From positions 1-64,000 of the forward strand of contig JAEPND010000001.1 in NCBI GenBank assembly GCA_017643585.1: a stretch of 64,000 nt of DNA, written 5' to 3'. A program made the position numbers and the translations under genes. This stretch comes from Maricaulis sp. (GTDB lineage: Bacteria > Pseudomonadota > Alphaproteobacteria > Caulobacterales > Maricaulaceae). This document shows positions 1 to 7,707 of the stretch, one piece after another (position 1 is the first letter of the stretch; the number at the start of each line of letters is the position of its first letter). Under the pieces are notes generated by a model. It was given only the letters and a program-made list of their open reading frames with translations. It made no database searches and was not told where the DNA came from.

Positions 1-78
1 AAGACCGCACTATGCTCTCAACAAACAGCCGCCAGCCAAAAGGCTCAGCCAGCTGAACAACGTCTTGAGAAACGACAT

Positions 79-651
79 CTAGTCGGCGTGTTGCAGGATC
101 GGCTTTGACCACTTCATCGCCTCGAACGCGTCATCAATCTTCGTTTCGGCGATGTGATTGGTGTAGTTGGACAGCGTCTTGAGGGTCACGCCCGTGACGA
201 CATCGAGAATATTGGCCTTGGTGAAGCCGGCCTCCATGAACATCTCAACGTCTGTGTTCTCGACAAGACCGCGCTGGCGCACGACCGCGATGGTGAACCG
301 TCGCAGGGCTTCGAGCCCGACATCATCCTCGATTTCGCGGCCTTCGCGAAGCGCCAGCAGGACCTCCCGGTCCAGGCCCACACTCAAGGCCACTGTAGAG
401 TGCGCAGCCATGCAATAGCTGGAATTGTTCTCGAAGCTGGTCGCCAACAGTACGATCTGCTGCTCGACCGGTGTCAGGCTGGTCTGGCCATAGATTGACG
501 ACAGCGTGGTATAGGCTTCAAGCGCGGATGGGGATGCCGCCAGCTCGCCCATGAGATTGGGAATGAAGCCATATTTCGACTTGACCGAACGCAAGGAAGA
601 CTTGGCTTCAGCCGGCGCGTTGGTTTCGTCGAAGATCGTGAATTTAGTCAT
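79..651 (-). CDS. AhpD-like carboxymuconolactone decarboxylase family protein
   Basis: This 190-residue protein belongs to the all-helical AhpD/CMD family, whose members are usually peroxidase-linked disulfide reductants in the cytoplasm. The family motif is visible as ENNSSYCMAAHS near residue 70: the second cysteine and the histidine of the usual C-x-x-C-x3-H motif are present, but the first cysteine is a serine. The start at 651 is preceded by an AGGAAAGGG ribosome site, whereas the longer frame to 708 has an atypical basic leader. It stands alone, with no oxidoreductase partner in view. The family is clear; with one cysteine missing, the redox chemistry and substrate are unknown. Confidence 0.75.
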   Translation of the reverse strand: MTKFTIFDETNAPAEAKSSLRSVKSKYGFIPNLMGELAASPSALEAYTTLSSIYGQTSLTPVEQQIVLLATSFENNSSYCMAAHSTVALSVGLDREVLLALREGREIEDDVGLEALRRFTIAVVRQRGLVENTDVEMFMEAGFTKANILDVVTGVTLKTLSNYTNHIAETKIDDAFEAMKWSKPILQHAD

Positions 652-883
652 GTGTTTCGCCCTTTCCTGTATCTGCAAGCGGATAATCCGCCTGAACGAG
701 GCGCTCATCGGCGCACGGGCTCAGGGGGTGCCGCGTCGGCAGGGCGATCAGCCATTGCCGAACTCTACGGCAACTCACTCAGGCTACGCTACAAGGGGTC
801 AGGTTGGCTGGAGGGGAGCTCAACTTGTACCGCGACGCAACCATAACACATCGACCACCAGCCACCGAGCCCTGCCAGACTTG
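652..883. other. Intergenic stretch without a recognisable gene
   Basis: This stretch separates two minus-strand genes. It must hold the promoter of the AhpD-like gene next to 651. No open frame here has a family-like composition, and I saw no RNA gene or repeat. Confidence 0.4.
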
Positions 884-922
884 AAAAACAAAACCGGAGC
901 TCCCGCATGAGGGGAACTCCGG
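884..922 (-). terminator. Rho-independent terminator of the first outer-membrane barrel gene
   Basis: Read on the minus strand, an 11-bp GC-rich stem (894-904 paired with 911-922, with one bulge) is followed directly by a TTTTGTTTTT tract. It lies just downstream of the barrel gene that ends at 965. Confidence 0.85.
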
Positions 923-964
923 CTGTCCAACGCGCCTGGCAAAGGCCGGATGTCGTCTCAGATG

Positions 965-1474
965 CTAGCCACCAAAGCGGCGCACATAGGTCAGGCCCAG
1001 CACGTTCGCGCTGTCGTCATAGTCAATATAGGTGTAGTCGAATCGCACGGCGTTGCGATCATCGAAATCAAACTCTGCACCCACGCCAGCGGCTAGTGCG
1101 CCATCATCACCCTGGGCATTGTATCCGGCCAGGTTCGCCTCGACTTCGGAGTGGTAATAGCCCAGACGGCCAAACAGATTGAAGCCGTCAGTGCCGGTAC
1201 GGGCCACCGCGAAGGCACCGACACCATAATTGAACTCGACGTTCACCGGTGTGTTGGCAACGGTGACGGTGTCATCATCGATACCGAAATTCAGCTGACC
1301 TTCCAGACCGAAATTATCGTTGAAGAAATAACTGCCCCGCAGCACGACCGTATCGAAATCTGCTGTGTCGAAATCGAAACGCTCATAACCACCGGAGAAG
1401 TTGAATTCCTGGGCCGAGACGGAGGTGGAAAGGGCCATCAGCGCAGCGCTGGCAGCAAGAAGTGTACGCAACAT
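965..1474 (-). CDS. Small outer-membrane beta-barrel protein, copy 1
   Basis: The 169-residue protein starts with a Sec signal peptide, cleaved after SVSA (about residue 21). The mature part has alternating hydrophobic strands (FNFSGGYERFDF, VVLRGSYFF, AVRFDYTYIDY) typical of an 8-stranded OmpA/OmpX-type barrel, and it ends in an aromatic/Gly C-terminus (YVRRFGG). An AGGCGAG ribosome site precedes ATG 1474. A paralogue of the same size and ending lies just upstream at 1692-2204, so the pair is a tandem duplication. Each gene has its own terminator, so they are probably transcribed separately. The exact function is unknown; a structural or adhesin-like porin-family role is the usual guess. Confidence 0.75.
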   Translation of the reverse strand: MLRTLLAASAALMALSTSVSAQEFNFSGGYERFDFDTADFDTVVLRGSYFFNDNFGLEGQLNFGIDDDTVTVANTPVNVEFNYGVGAFAVARTGTDGFNLFGRLGYYHSEVEANLAGYNAQGDDGALAAGVGAEFDFDDRNAVRFDYTYIDYDDSANVLGLTYVRRFGG

Positions 1475-1633
1475 TTAAGTACTCGCCTGTGTAAGAAAGT
1501 CCCTCGCTCTTACCCGGCGAAACTGCCCCCGAAATCACTGACAAGCAACGCTTTTTCGGTTCATCTGCATTACGTTTCTGCGAGATAGATGAGCCCGGGA
1601 TGAACGCGTTCACCCGACAGGCGAAATCTGGCA

Positions 1634-1670
1634 CAAAAAAGAAAAAGCGGCCCCGATCGGGACCGCTTTT
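1634..1670 (-). terminator. Rho-independent terminator of the second barrel gene
   Basis: On the minus strand a stem built from AAAGCGGTCCC and GGGGCCGCTTT is followed by TTTCTTTTTT. It lies directly downstream of the gene ending at 1692. Confidence 0.85.
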
Positions 1671-1691
1671 CCAACAGCCTTAAAGTCCGAC

Positions 1692-2204
1692 CTAGCCGCC
1701 GAAACGACGGACGTAGGAGAGGCCGTAGAAGTTGGCGCTGTCTTCGTAATCCGCCCAGGTGTAGTCGAAACGCACACCATTGCGATCATCAAAGAAGAAT
1801 TCGGCACCAACGCCCGCTGCGAACGCACCATCATCTTCGGAAACCGTGATGCCGGCCGCATCGGCTTCCAGCTCGGCGTGCACATAACCAAGACGACCAA
1901 ACAGGTTCAGGCCCTCATTGGTGTAGAGGTTCGCAAAGGCGAACGCGCCAACGCCATAGTCGAGGCTGACATCCGCCGTCACAACACCGAGTTCGACAGA
2001 TTCGTCATTGATGCCGAAATTCAGCTGACCTTCAGCACCGAAGCGCTCGTTGAACATGTAACGGCCACGCAGAACGACAGTGTCGAATTCAACACCGTCA
2101 AAATCAGCGCGGTCGTAACCGCCAGAGAAAGTGAAATCCTGCGCCTGGGAAACGGACGCGAAGGAGAGCGCAGCCAGAGAGGCTGCCACGATTGAACGTA
2201 CCAT
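1692..2204 (-). CDS. Small outer-membrane beta-barrel protein, copy 2
   Basis: This 170-residue paralogue of the neighbouring barrel protein shares its design: a signal peptide ending in SQA (about residue 21), the motif FSGGYDRADFDGVEFDTVVLRG, a Gly-rich FAAGVGAEFFFDDRNGVRFDY strand pair, and the identical terminal YVRRFGG. An AGGTAA ribosome site precedes ATG 2204. Its promoter should lie in the 2205-2466 gap that it shares with the divergent cytochrome gene. The two copies differ at many positions, so the duplication is not recent. It is an outer-membrane protein of unknown specific role. Confidence 0.75.
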   Translation of the reverse strand: MVRSIVAASLAALSFASVSQAQDFTFSGGYDRADFDGVEFDTVVLRGRYMFNERFGAEGQLNFGINDESVELGVVTADVSLDYGVGAFAFANLYTNEGLNLFGRLGYVHAELEADAAGITVSEDDGAFAAGVGAEFFFDDRNGVRFDYTWADYEDSANFYGLSYVRRFGG

Positions 2205-2466
2205 TGGTAATTACCTGTTATCTGGAAACTATTCCGGCGGCTGGGGAGTTTTTCCGCCGAACACCCGACATTTAGGAAGTGTCGAATATCGACACAAGAG
2301 CCTCGATCAGTGATTTCTGCAGCGGACTTCACAAGCCTGTGAGCGCCCCGGCAGAAGGGGCGCGGCTACATAACGCATGCAGTTGAACGCGCTAGCCTGT
2401 TGCTTCCCCGCTCAGTGCATGTCAAACACGGGCAAATTTCAGCTGTCTAATCAATTGGGGGCGTCC

Positions 2467-3108
2467 ATGGGCGATCTCTTCTGGAACAAGGTTGCGGGCG
2501 TACTGATCGGCGGTGTGCTGGTCGTTCTCGTGATCAAGGAACTTGGCCACATTCTCGTACCGTCGCATGCCATCGAGCTCGACGAAGCCCACACGGCTTA
2601 CCCCGTTGACTGGGCAGCCGTCAGTGGCGAAGGCGGCGGCGAAGTTGTCGTCGAAGAGACCGGTCCGGTCGATTACGGCGTCTTGCTGGCCGCGGCTGAC
2701 CTGTCCAACGGCGAACGCCAGTTCCGCCGTTGCGCATCCTGTCACTCGGTTGACGAAGGCGGCGCCACGCTGCAGGGCCCGAACCTCTGGGATATCGTTG
2801 GTCGTGCGATCGGCGCCGATGCAGGTTTTGGCTATTCCGGTGCGCTGCCGGCTGGCGAGTGGAGCTATGAGGCCCTCGACCAGTTCATCGAGAACCCGCG
2901 TGCCTACGCGCCGGGAACCGCGATGAACTTCAACGGCCTGTCCAGCGAATCCTCTCGTATCAACCTGATCGCCTATCTGCGTGAGCAGTCAGGCAATCCG
3001 CAGCCGCTGCCGGCACCGCTGGCTGCTGAAGCACCTGTTGAGGAGGCTCCTGCAGAGGAAGCCCCGATGGAGGACGCTCCGGCGACTGACGAGGGCGGTG
3101 AGGAGTAA
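2467..3108 (+). CDS. Membrane-anchored c-type cytochrome (CycM-like)
   Basis: This 213-residue protein has an uncleaved N-terminal membrane anchor (about residues 8-26, GVLIGGVLVVLVIKEL), a periplasmic linker and one class I cytochrome c domain (about residues 75-180). The heme-binding CASCH motif and the distal Met in PGTAMNF are visible. The tail is rich in Pro, Glu and Ala. Such anchored cytochromes carry electrons from the bc1 complex to cytochrome oxidase in alphaproteobacteria. ATG 2467 was chosen because it has a GGGGG ribosome site and starts right at the anchor; the upstream 30 codons look untranslated. A strong terminator follows. Confidence 0.85.
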   Translation: MGDLFWNKVAGVLIGGVLVVLVIKELGHILVPSHAIELDEAHTAYPVDWAAVSGEGGGEVVVEETGPVDYGVLLAAADLSNGERQFRRCASCHSVDEGGATLQGPNLWDIVGRAIGADAGFGYSGALPAGEWSYEALDQFIENPRAYAPGTAMNFNGLSSESSRINLIAYLREQSGNPQPLPAPLAAEAPVEEAPAEEAPMEDAPATDEGGEE

Positions 3109-3130
3109 GCATCCACACTCTGCTCACACG

Positions 3131-3160
3131 AAAACCCCGCTGGCGACAGCGGGGTTTTTC
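3131..3160 (+). terminator. Terminator between convergent cytochrome c and NlpC/P60 genes
   Basis: The stem CCCCGC/GCGGGG with an 8-base loop is flanked by AAAA on the left and TTTTT on the right, so it can work in both directions. Confidence 0.85.
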
Positions 3161-3170
3161 TTGCGTCCCG

Positions 3171-4025
3171 CTAGAAGGGTGGACGGACGATAGTCCGCAC
3201 AGGATTCTCCGCTTCCCGGATACGCGCTACCGCCTCCGAAAAGGGTTCCAGTGTCACATCCATGGTGAAGGCATTGGCGTGTAGCAGATGTTCGCTGTCG
3301 GTCAGAATACCGACATGGCCGGGCCAGAAGTAGATATCACCGCGGTCACGCTCGTCACTCCACGTCACGTCGTCCCAAATCTCCTTGAGAACCGCTTCCT
3401 GCTGGTCGGCGTCACGCGGCACATCGATACCGGCAGCCGCCAGCGCCATCTGGACCAAGCCGGAACAATCCAGTCCCAGACTTTCCTTGCCGCCCCAGAG
3501 ATAGGGAGCGCCGAGATGGGCTTCCGCCACGGCGACGAAATCCCCGGCGAACTCGCTGAACGGCGCGGTGTGATGGGCCGTAATCCAGCCGGCTCCGCGC
3601 GCCTCGACAAACTTGCCCTCGACCTCCCCTGCCAAGAACCGCGCATTCAGGTTCAACAGGGCCAGTGGCGGTTTCTTGAAATCAGGTTCGGGAAACAGAT
3701 AGGTTCGCAAGGCCGTGATCTTGTGATCGGCCTTGAAGGTTTCACCGCTCAGCGCTCTCGCCTCGACCCAGCCAACATATCCATCCGCACGGGAAAACCC
3801 CCAGCACCAGCCATCGCGCTCCTCGAGGACCGCAAACTCCTCTCCATAGAGCACCTGATCGTCCATGCCGGCGCTTGCCGACGCATCGCGGCGAATGGCA
3901 GCAGAGGGGGCGATGCAGCGGCGATCCACCGGATCGACGTAACGTTCCGCAGTCACCTTTCCTTTCAGGAAGCTTGCAGCGATGTCGGCTCGGGCAGGCG
4001 TAAGGCGGTGATCCATTTCAGACAC
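3171..4025 (-). CDS. NlpC/P60 family cell-wall endopeptidase with SH3-type domains
   Basis: This 284-residue protein has an N-terminal SH3-like half (about residues 20-145) and a C-terminal C40 peptidase domain (about 150-280). The catalytic Cys lies in LGLDCSGLVQ, the first His in PGHVGIL and the polar third position in LLHANAFT. The family cuts the gamma-D-Glu-diamino acid bond of peptidoglycan stem peptides; with no signal peptide it probably acts on recycled muropeptides in the cytoplasm. It is the last gene of an operon with an M17 aminopeptidase and a MarR regulator, which fits peptide turnover. The GTG at 4025 has a GAGGA site; ATG 4016 is an alternative. Its start overlaps the MarR gene by about 60 bases. 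Confidence 0.85.
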   Translation of the reverse strand: MSEMDHRLTPARADIAASFLKGKVTAERYVDPVDRRCIAPSAAIRRDASASAGMDDQVLYGEEFAVLEERDGWCWGFSRADGYVGWVEARALSGETFKADHKITALRTYLFPEPDFKKPPLALLNLNARFLAGEVEGKFVEARGAGWITAHHTAPFSEFAGDFVAVAEAHLGAPYLWGGKESLGLDCSGLVQMALAAAGIDVPRDADQQEAVLKEIWDDVTWSDERDRGDIYFWPGHVGILTDSEHLLHANAFTMDVTLEPFSEAVARIREAENPVRTIVRPPF

Positions 4026-4366
4026 TTGACGCTTTCCTCCGCGTGGCTGGCGACATTCTCGCCGTAATCGTACAGGAAGACCGCGCCTTTGACAGTGCGG
4101 TGGACAGAGACATCACGCTTGTCCGTTCGGTCGCGCTTGCGGCGAACGAAACCATGACTCTCCAACACATCCAGTGCACGCGTAACCGCCGGCTTGGGAA
4201 GGTCCAACCGGGTGGATAGATCACGGATGGAATCCGCCTCTGAACGCATGAAGACCGAAAGCAGGACAGCAAACTGGCGGGACGACAGATCCACATCGCC
4301 AGCCCGGACAACCTCCGAACTCACGCGATGCAACATCTCCAGCGATATCATGGCCGCTGAAGCCAT
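3965..4366 (-). CDS. MarR-family winged-helix transcriptional regulator
   Basis: This 133-residue protein has the MarR fold: a helix-rich dimerisation segment, the recognition helix region IRDLSTRLDLPKPAVTRALDVLESHGFVRR (two halves, about residues 55-85) and a wing with RDRTDKRDVSVHRT. It is a cytoplasmic DNA-binding repressor or activator with an unknown ligand. The start at 4366 has a GGGAGAAGG ribosome site at good spacing; an earlier ATG at 4396, five bases after the aminopeptidase stop, is possible through coupling. It sits between the M17 peptidase and the NlpC/P60 gene and probably controls that operon or itself. Confidence 0.8.
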   Translation of the reverse strand: MASAAMISLEMLHRVSSEVVRAGDVDLSSRQFAVLLSVFMRSEADSIRDLSTRLDLPKPAVTRALDVLESHGFVRRKRDRTDKRDVSVHRTVKGAVFLYDYGENVASHAEESVKCLKWITALRLPEPTSLQAS

Positions 4367-4401
4367 GCGCCTTCTCCCGTGAACAACCCTGTTCATTGGG
4401 A

Positions 4402-5751
4402 TCAGTCTACGAAACGGTCCTTGAGCATTTGGTAAACGGCGCGGGTCGCCTGGATCTCGCCGCCCTTCGGCCGCCCGGGGCGCGGTTTGGGATTCCAGGC
4501 AAAGATGTCGAAGTGCACCCACTTGGTGGTGTCGACAAAATTGCGCAGGAAGAGTGCGGCTGTGATGGAGCCAGCAAACCCGCTCCCGTCGGAGTTCACC
4601 AGGTCCGAAATCTCGCCGTCAAGATAGCGGTCATAACCGTTCCAGAGCGGCATGCGCCAGAGCGGGTCGTCGACCTTCTGGCCGGCCTTTGAAAGTCCGG
4701 CTGCAACCTCGTCATCATCCGTGTAGAAGGGCATGACTTCCGGGCCCAGCGCCACGCGGGCCGCCCCGGTCAGGGTCGCGAAATCGATGACCAGCTCGGG
4801 CTGGTCCTCGCAGGCTCGCGTCAATGCGTCCCCAAGTACCAGGCGCCCCTCGGCGTCCGTATTGTCGATCTCGACCTTAAGGCCCTTGCGTGATGACAGC
4901 ACGTCGCCGGGACGGAAGGCACCGGCGGAGACCGCGTTTTCAACCGCCGGAATCAGCAGATGCAGGCGCACCGGCAGGTCCGTCGCCATGATCATGTGGG
5001 CCAGCCCCATGGCGTTGGCCCCACCGCCCATATCCTTCTTCATCAGTCGCATGTATTGCGCGGCCTTGAGATCGAGACCGCCACTGTCGAAGCAGACGCC
5101 TTTGCCAATTACGGCCAGCCTGGGATGGTCCGGATTACCCCATTCCAGCTCGAGCAGGCGCGGTGCTTCACCAGCCGCGCGACCAACCGCATGGATCATC
5201 GGGTAATTCTCAGTGACCAGCGCCTCACCCTCAGTGACACGGACATCGGCATCAAATTGCCCGGCTAGATCACGGAAGGCCTGCTCCAGCCCGACCGGCC
5301 CCATGTCCTGGGCTGGCGTATTGACGAGATTGCGGGTCAGTTCGGCGGCATCGGCGATCGCGCAGACCGTTTCCGCGTCTGCCGCAGCGGGCAGAACGAG
5401 ATGGGCAGGTTCGCGATCCGCCGGCTTGTATCGGGTGAACCTGTAGGCCCCCATGCACCAGGCCACCGCAGCGAGCTCCGCGTCCCAGCCGTCCGGCAGG
5501 TTTTCGATCCGCCAGTCACCTTCAGGCAGGGCAAGCGCCGCCGCGCCGAGCGCGAATTCACTTTTGCCATCGCCAATGCCGAACAGGGCGGACACCTCTC
5601 CTGAGGGCAACATGACGATCTCGCCCGGCTTGCCCTTGAAGCGTTCAGCAACCGCGTGCGCCTTCAGGGCCTCGACCACACCATCGCGTTCCGCCTTGCT
5701 CACAAGGCGCAGGACACGGGCATTTTCAGATTCGGGTGAGATGGCTGGCAT
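4402..5751 (-). CDS. Leucyl aminopeptidase family (M17) metallopeptidase
   Basis: This 449-residue protein has the two-domain M17 layout: a variable N-terminal domain (about 1-150) and a catalytic C-terminal domain. The metal and catalytic residues are visible in VIGKGVCFDSGGLDLK (Lys and Asp), MKKDMGGGANAM, and the signature NTDAEGRLVLGDAL (Asp, Glu and catalytic Arg). These enzymes form cytoplasmic hexamers that remove N-terminal residues from peptides with two divalent metals. ATG 5751 has an AAGGA site and starts before the first conserved segment; the longer frame to 5826 overlaps the divergent TPR gene promoter. It heads an operon with MarR and NlpC/P60 genes. Confidence 0.9.
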   Translation of the reverse strand: MPAISPESENARVLRLVSKAERDGVVEALKAHAVAERFKGKPGEIVMLPSGEVSALFGIGDGKSEFALGAAALALPEGDWRIENLPDGWDAELAAVAWCMGAYRFTRYKPADREPAHLVLPAAADAETVCAIADAAELTRNLVNTPAQDMGPVGLEQAFRDLAGQFDADVRVTEGEALVTENYPMIHAVGRAAGEAPRLLELEWGNPDHPRLAVIGKGVCFDSGGLDLKAAQYMRLMKKDMGGGANAMGLAHMIMATDLPVRLHLLIPAVENAVSAGAFRPGDVLSSRKGLKVEIDNTDAEGRLVLGDALTRACEDQPELVIDFATLTGAARVALGPEVMPFYTDDDEVAAGLSKAGQKVDDPLWRMPLWNGYDRYLDGEISDLVNSDGSGFAGSITAALFLRNFVDTTKWVHFDIFAWNPKPRPGRPKGGEIQATRAVYQMLKDRFVD

Positions 5752-5841
5752 GACGTCCTTCCGGTCGAGAATTCGAAACAAGTTAACCCATTCTTGACCG
5801 GCGCGCGGCAAGTTCAAGCTGGACACTCAGCTAAAGGTGAG

Positions 5842-6642
5842 ATGATGCGCGCCGCACTCGTGACATGCCTCGTATCTGCAACAGCCCTCGCGGGGTGTGC
5901 AACCACGACCGCACCGACCGAGCAGGAACAGGCCTTGCGGGCCGAACTGGACGCGACGTCCATCGTGCCGGCGACACGCGCTGAACGCGATGCCGTCCGT
6001 AGTCAGGACCTGCTCACCCAGGCGGCGTTCTGGGCGGAAGCCTATGAGCTCAACCCGTCCGATCGGGAAGCCTCCCTGGAACTGGCTCGTGTTCTGCGCC
6101 GCATCGGCAACCCGGCCCGATCTGCAGAAGTCTCCCGACAAGCCCTGGCGCTCTATCCCGATGACGGCGAGTTACTCTATGTCTACGGCACGGCGATGGC
6201 CGCGAATGGACGTGGTGCTGCGGCGATTGAACCGCTGACCCGCGCCAGCCAGTCCAACCCGACAGACTGGCGGACCCTCAACGCACTCGGCGTTGCGCTG
6301 GAACAAGCCGGGCAAAGTGAACGCGCGCAATCAACCCTGCGCGAAGCCATGCGATTTGCGCCGGGAGAACCCTCCGTCATATCGAACCTGGCGATGTCCT
6401 ACGCCCTGTCTGGTGAACCCGGCACGGCCGAACGCCTGCTGCGCGAAGCCATGATCCGCCCGGGCGCGGACTCGACGATCCGCCAGAACCTGGCACTTGT
6501 CATGGCCTTGCAGGGCCGCTTCGAGGAAGCCGAGGAAATGGCACGCGTTGATGTCACGCCGGAAATGGCAGAGGCGAACATGGCCTATATCCGCGCCATG
6601 CTGACCAGCCAGCGTCGCTATGATGCTGTCGCCGGCAACTAG
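5842..6642 (+). CDS. tadD: TadD-like TPR lipoprotein
   Basis: This 266-residue protein has a lipoprotein signal (lipobox ALAGC, Cys about residue 18) and then about five tetratricopeptide repeats. Typical units are ASLELARVLRRIGNPARSAE, ELLYVYGTAMAANGRGAAAI and TLNALGVALEQAGQSERAQ. It should be an inner- or outer-leaflet lipoprotein that scaffolds protein assembly. TPR lipoproteins of this size are the TadD component of Tad/Flp pilus machines, and the rest of the tad locus lies 1 kb away on the other strand. An AAAGGTGAG site allows ATG 5842 or 5845. The family is clear; the TadD role is inferred from context. Confidence 0.7.
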   Translation: MMRAALVTCLVSATALAGCATTTAPTEQEQALRAELDATSIVPATRAERDAVRSQDLLTQAAFWAEAYELNPSDREASLELARVLRRIGNPARSAEVSRQALALYPDDGELLYVYGTAMAANGRGAAAIEPLTRASQSNPTDWRTLNALGVALEQAGQSERAQSTLREAMRFAPGEPSVISNLAMSYALSGEPGTAERLLREAMIRPGADSTIRQNLALVMALQGRFEEAEEMARVDVTPEMAEANMAYIRAMLTSQRRYDAVAGN

Positions 6643-6827
6643 CCGCGCATCCGCATCGGCCGGAGCGAGCCGAGCGCGTTTATCCAGAACAGAGTGGAGA
6701 TGGCGATCAGATTGATCGTCATGCCGAAATAGCCGTTGAGCTCTCCACCGAGAAACGGATTGCCGACCAGCATCAGCCAGTCGGTCAAGGACGCTAGAAA
6801 TACCCCGTATAGGCTTACAGCGCCCAT
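6639..6827 (-). CDS. Small two-segment membrane protein
   Basis: This 62-residue frame has two hydrophobic segments (SLYGVFLASLTDWLMLVG and FGMTINLIAISTLFWINAL) and a basic tail. Its ATG at 6827 lies inside the last codons of the preceding small membrane gene (13-base overlap) and has an AAGG ribosome site, so translation is probably coupled. Its stop shares the tetranucleotide CTAG with the stop of the convergent TadD-like gene. I recognise no family. The longer frame reading up to 6995 is arginine-rich and is a shadow of its neighbour. Confidence 0.5.
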   Translation of the reverse strand: MGAVSLYGVFLASLTDWLMLVGNPFLGGELNGYFGMTINLIAISTLFWINALGSLRPMRMRG

Positions 6828-7072
6828 CTGGCCTTGCGTAGCAGATAGTAGAATGCCACGGCAATAAAGGCGACCGCGACGAAGAAGACCACTTCCTGGG
6901 CCAGGGAGAGGCTGGCGACATATCCGCAGGCGTCGAAAGACTGCCAATCGCTCGGCCAGGTTCCGGTCCGTACGAGCAGCTCGAGCAAGGCCCATCGCCC
7001 GTAGGTAAAGGCGTTATACCCGACCATTAGCAGCGCCACCCAATACAGGAACTTGTCTCGAGGCGTTTGCAT
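6815..7072 (-). CDS. Small membrane protein of unknown function
   Basis: This 85-residue protein has two predicted membrane segments (about residues 8-32 with FLYWVALLMVGYNAF, and about 55-78 with AQEVVFFVAVAFIAVAFYYL) and ends in a basic RKARWAL tail. ATG 7072 was chosen because it starts right before the first membrane segment; the frame is open to 7099. It overlaps a second small membrane gene by 13 bases, and the two probably form a pair. No family was recognised, and no link to the pilus locus is visible beyond closeness. Confidence 0.55.
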   Translation of the reverse strand: MQTPRDKFLYWVALLMVGYNAFTYGRWALLELLVRTGTWPSDWQSFDACGYVASLSLAQEVVFFVAVAFIAVAFYYLLRKARWAL

Positions 7073-7150
7073 GCGACATCCGCTCCAAGCCTCGCTCACG
7101 CCTGACGTAGCGCTCTGGCGGCTACAATCCAGTCGAACCCGAGTGTTGGA

Positions 7151-7669
7151 CTAGCCTTCCATGGCTGGAGGGGGTGGGGGCGGCGGCGGCGCAGCTTCGG
7201 CCTCGGGGTCGACTTTCTTCAGCGGAAAGTCCTTTCGCAGGATCGGGTCGACCAGGGTGTGGTCGAACCTGAAGTCCTCGACCAGATCCCGCAGAGACGG
7301 CGGCGCCTTGCGATCCTTGGACGCTTCACTGGTCCGGTACAAGGCGTACAGGCGGAGATAGTTCTTGTCGTCCTTGGGCAGGGACGTGTCATCCAGGCGG
7401 CTGCAAACCGCCACGAACTTGTTGACTGAACTGCGCATGCGTCCGGCGAGCAGATCGACCATGGCGCCGGCCAGACCGACCTTCCAGCCGACATCCGCGA
7501 AGTGGGTCTTGGGCGCTTCGGACAGCGCTTTGCGAGCCGCATCGACATCGTCATGATTGATAGCGGTCATCGCTTCGGCGACGGCCAGATGAGCCGCCTC
7601 GATCGCTTCGCGACGCTTTTCCGCTGAATTGCGGCCCGAGAACATGGGCTGTGTCCACTTCTGTAACAT
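7151..7669 (-). CDS. Hypothetical helical protein with polyproline tail, downstream of tadC
   Basis: This 172-residue soluble protein has no signal peptide. It is helix-rich (IEAAHLAVAEAMTAI, DAARKALSEA, VGLAGAMVDLLAGRM), suggesting a TPR-like alpha-alpha fold, and ends in a run of nine prolines followed by AMEG. It follows tadC after 38 bases on the same strand and is therefore probably the last gene of the pilus operon. I do not recognise the family. The start has no strong ribosome site; an internal ATG at 7645 is possible. The helical repeats could make it a TadD-like accessory, but this is a guess. Confidence 0.6.
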   Translation of the reverse strand: MLQKWTQPMFSGRNSAEKRREAIEAAHLAVAEAMTAINHDDVDAARKALSEAPKTHFADVGWKVGLAGAMVDLLAGRMRSSVNKFVAVCSRLDDTSLPKDDKNYLRLYALYRTSEASKDRKAPPSLRDLVEDFRFDHTLVDPILRKDFPLKKVDPEAEAAPPPPPPPPAMEG

Positions 7670-7707
7670 GACGCAGACTATTCAAATAGCGCGCCAAATC
7701 AATTTCG

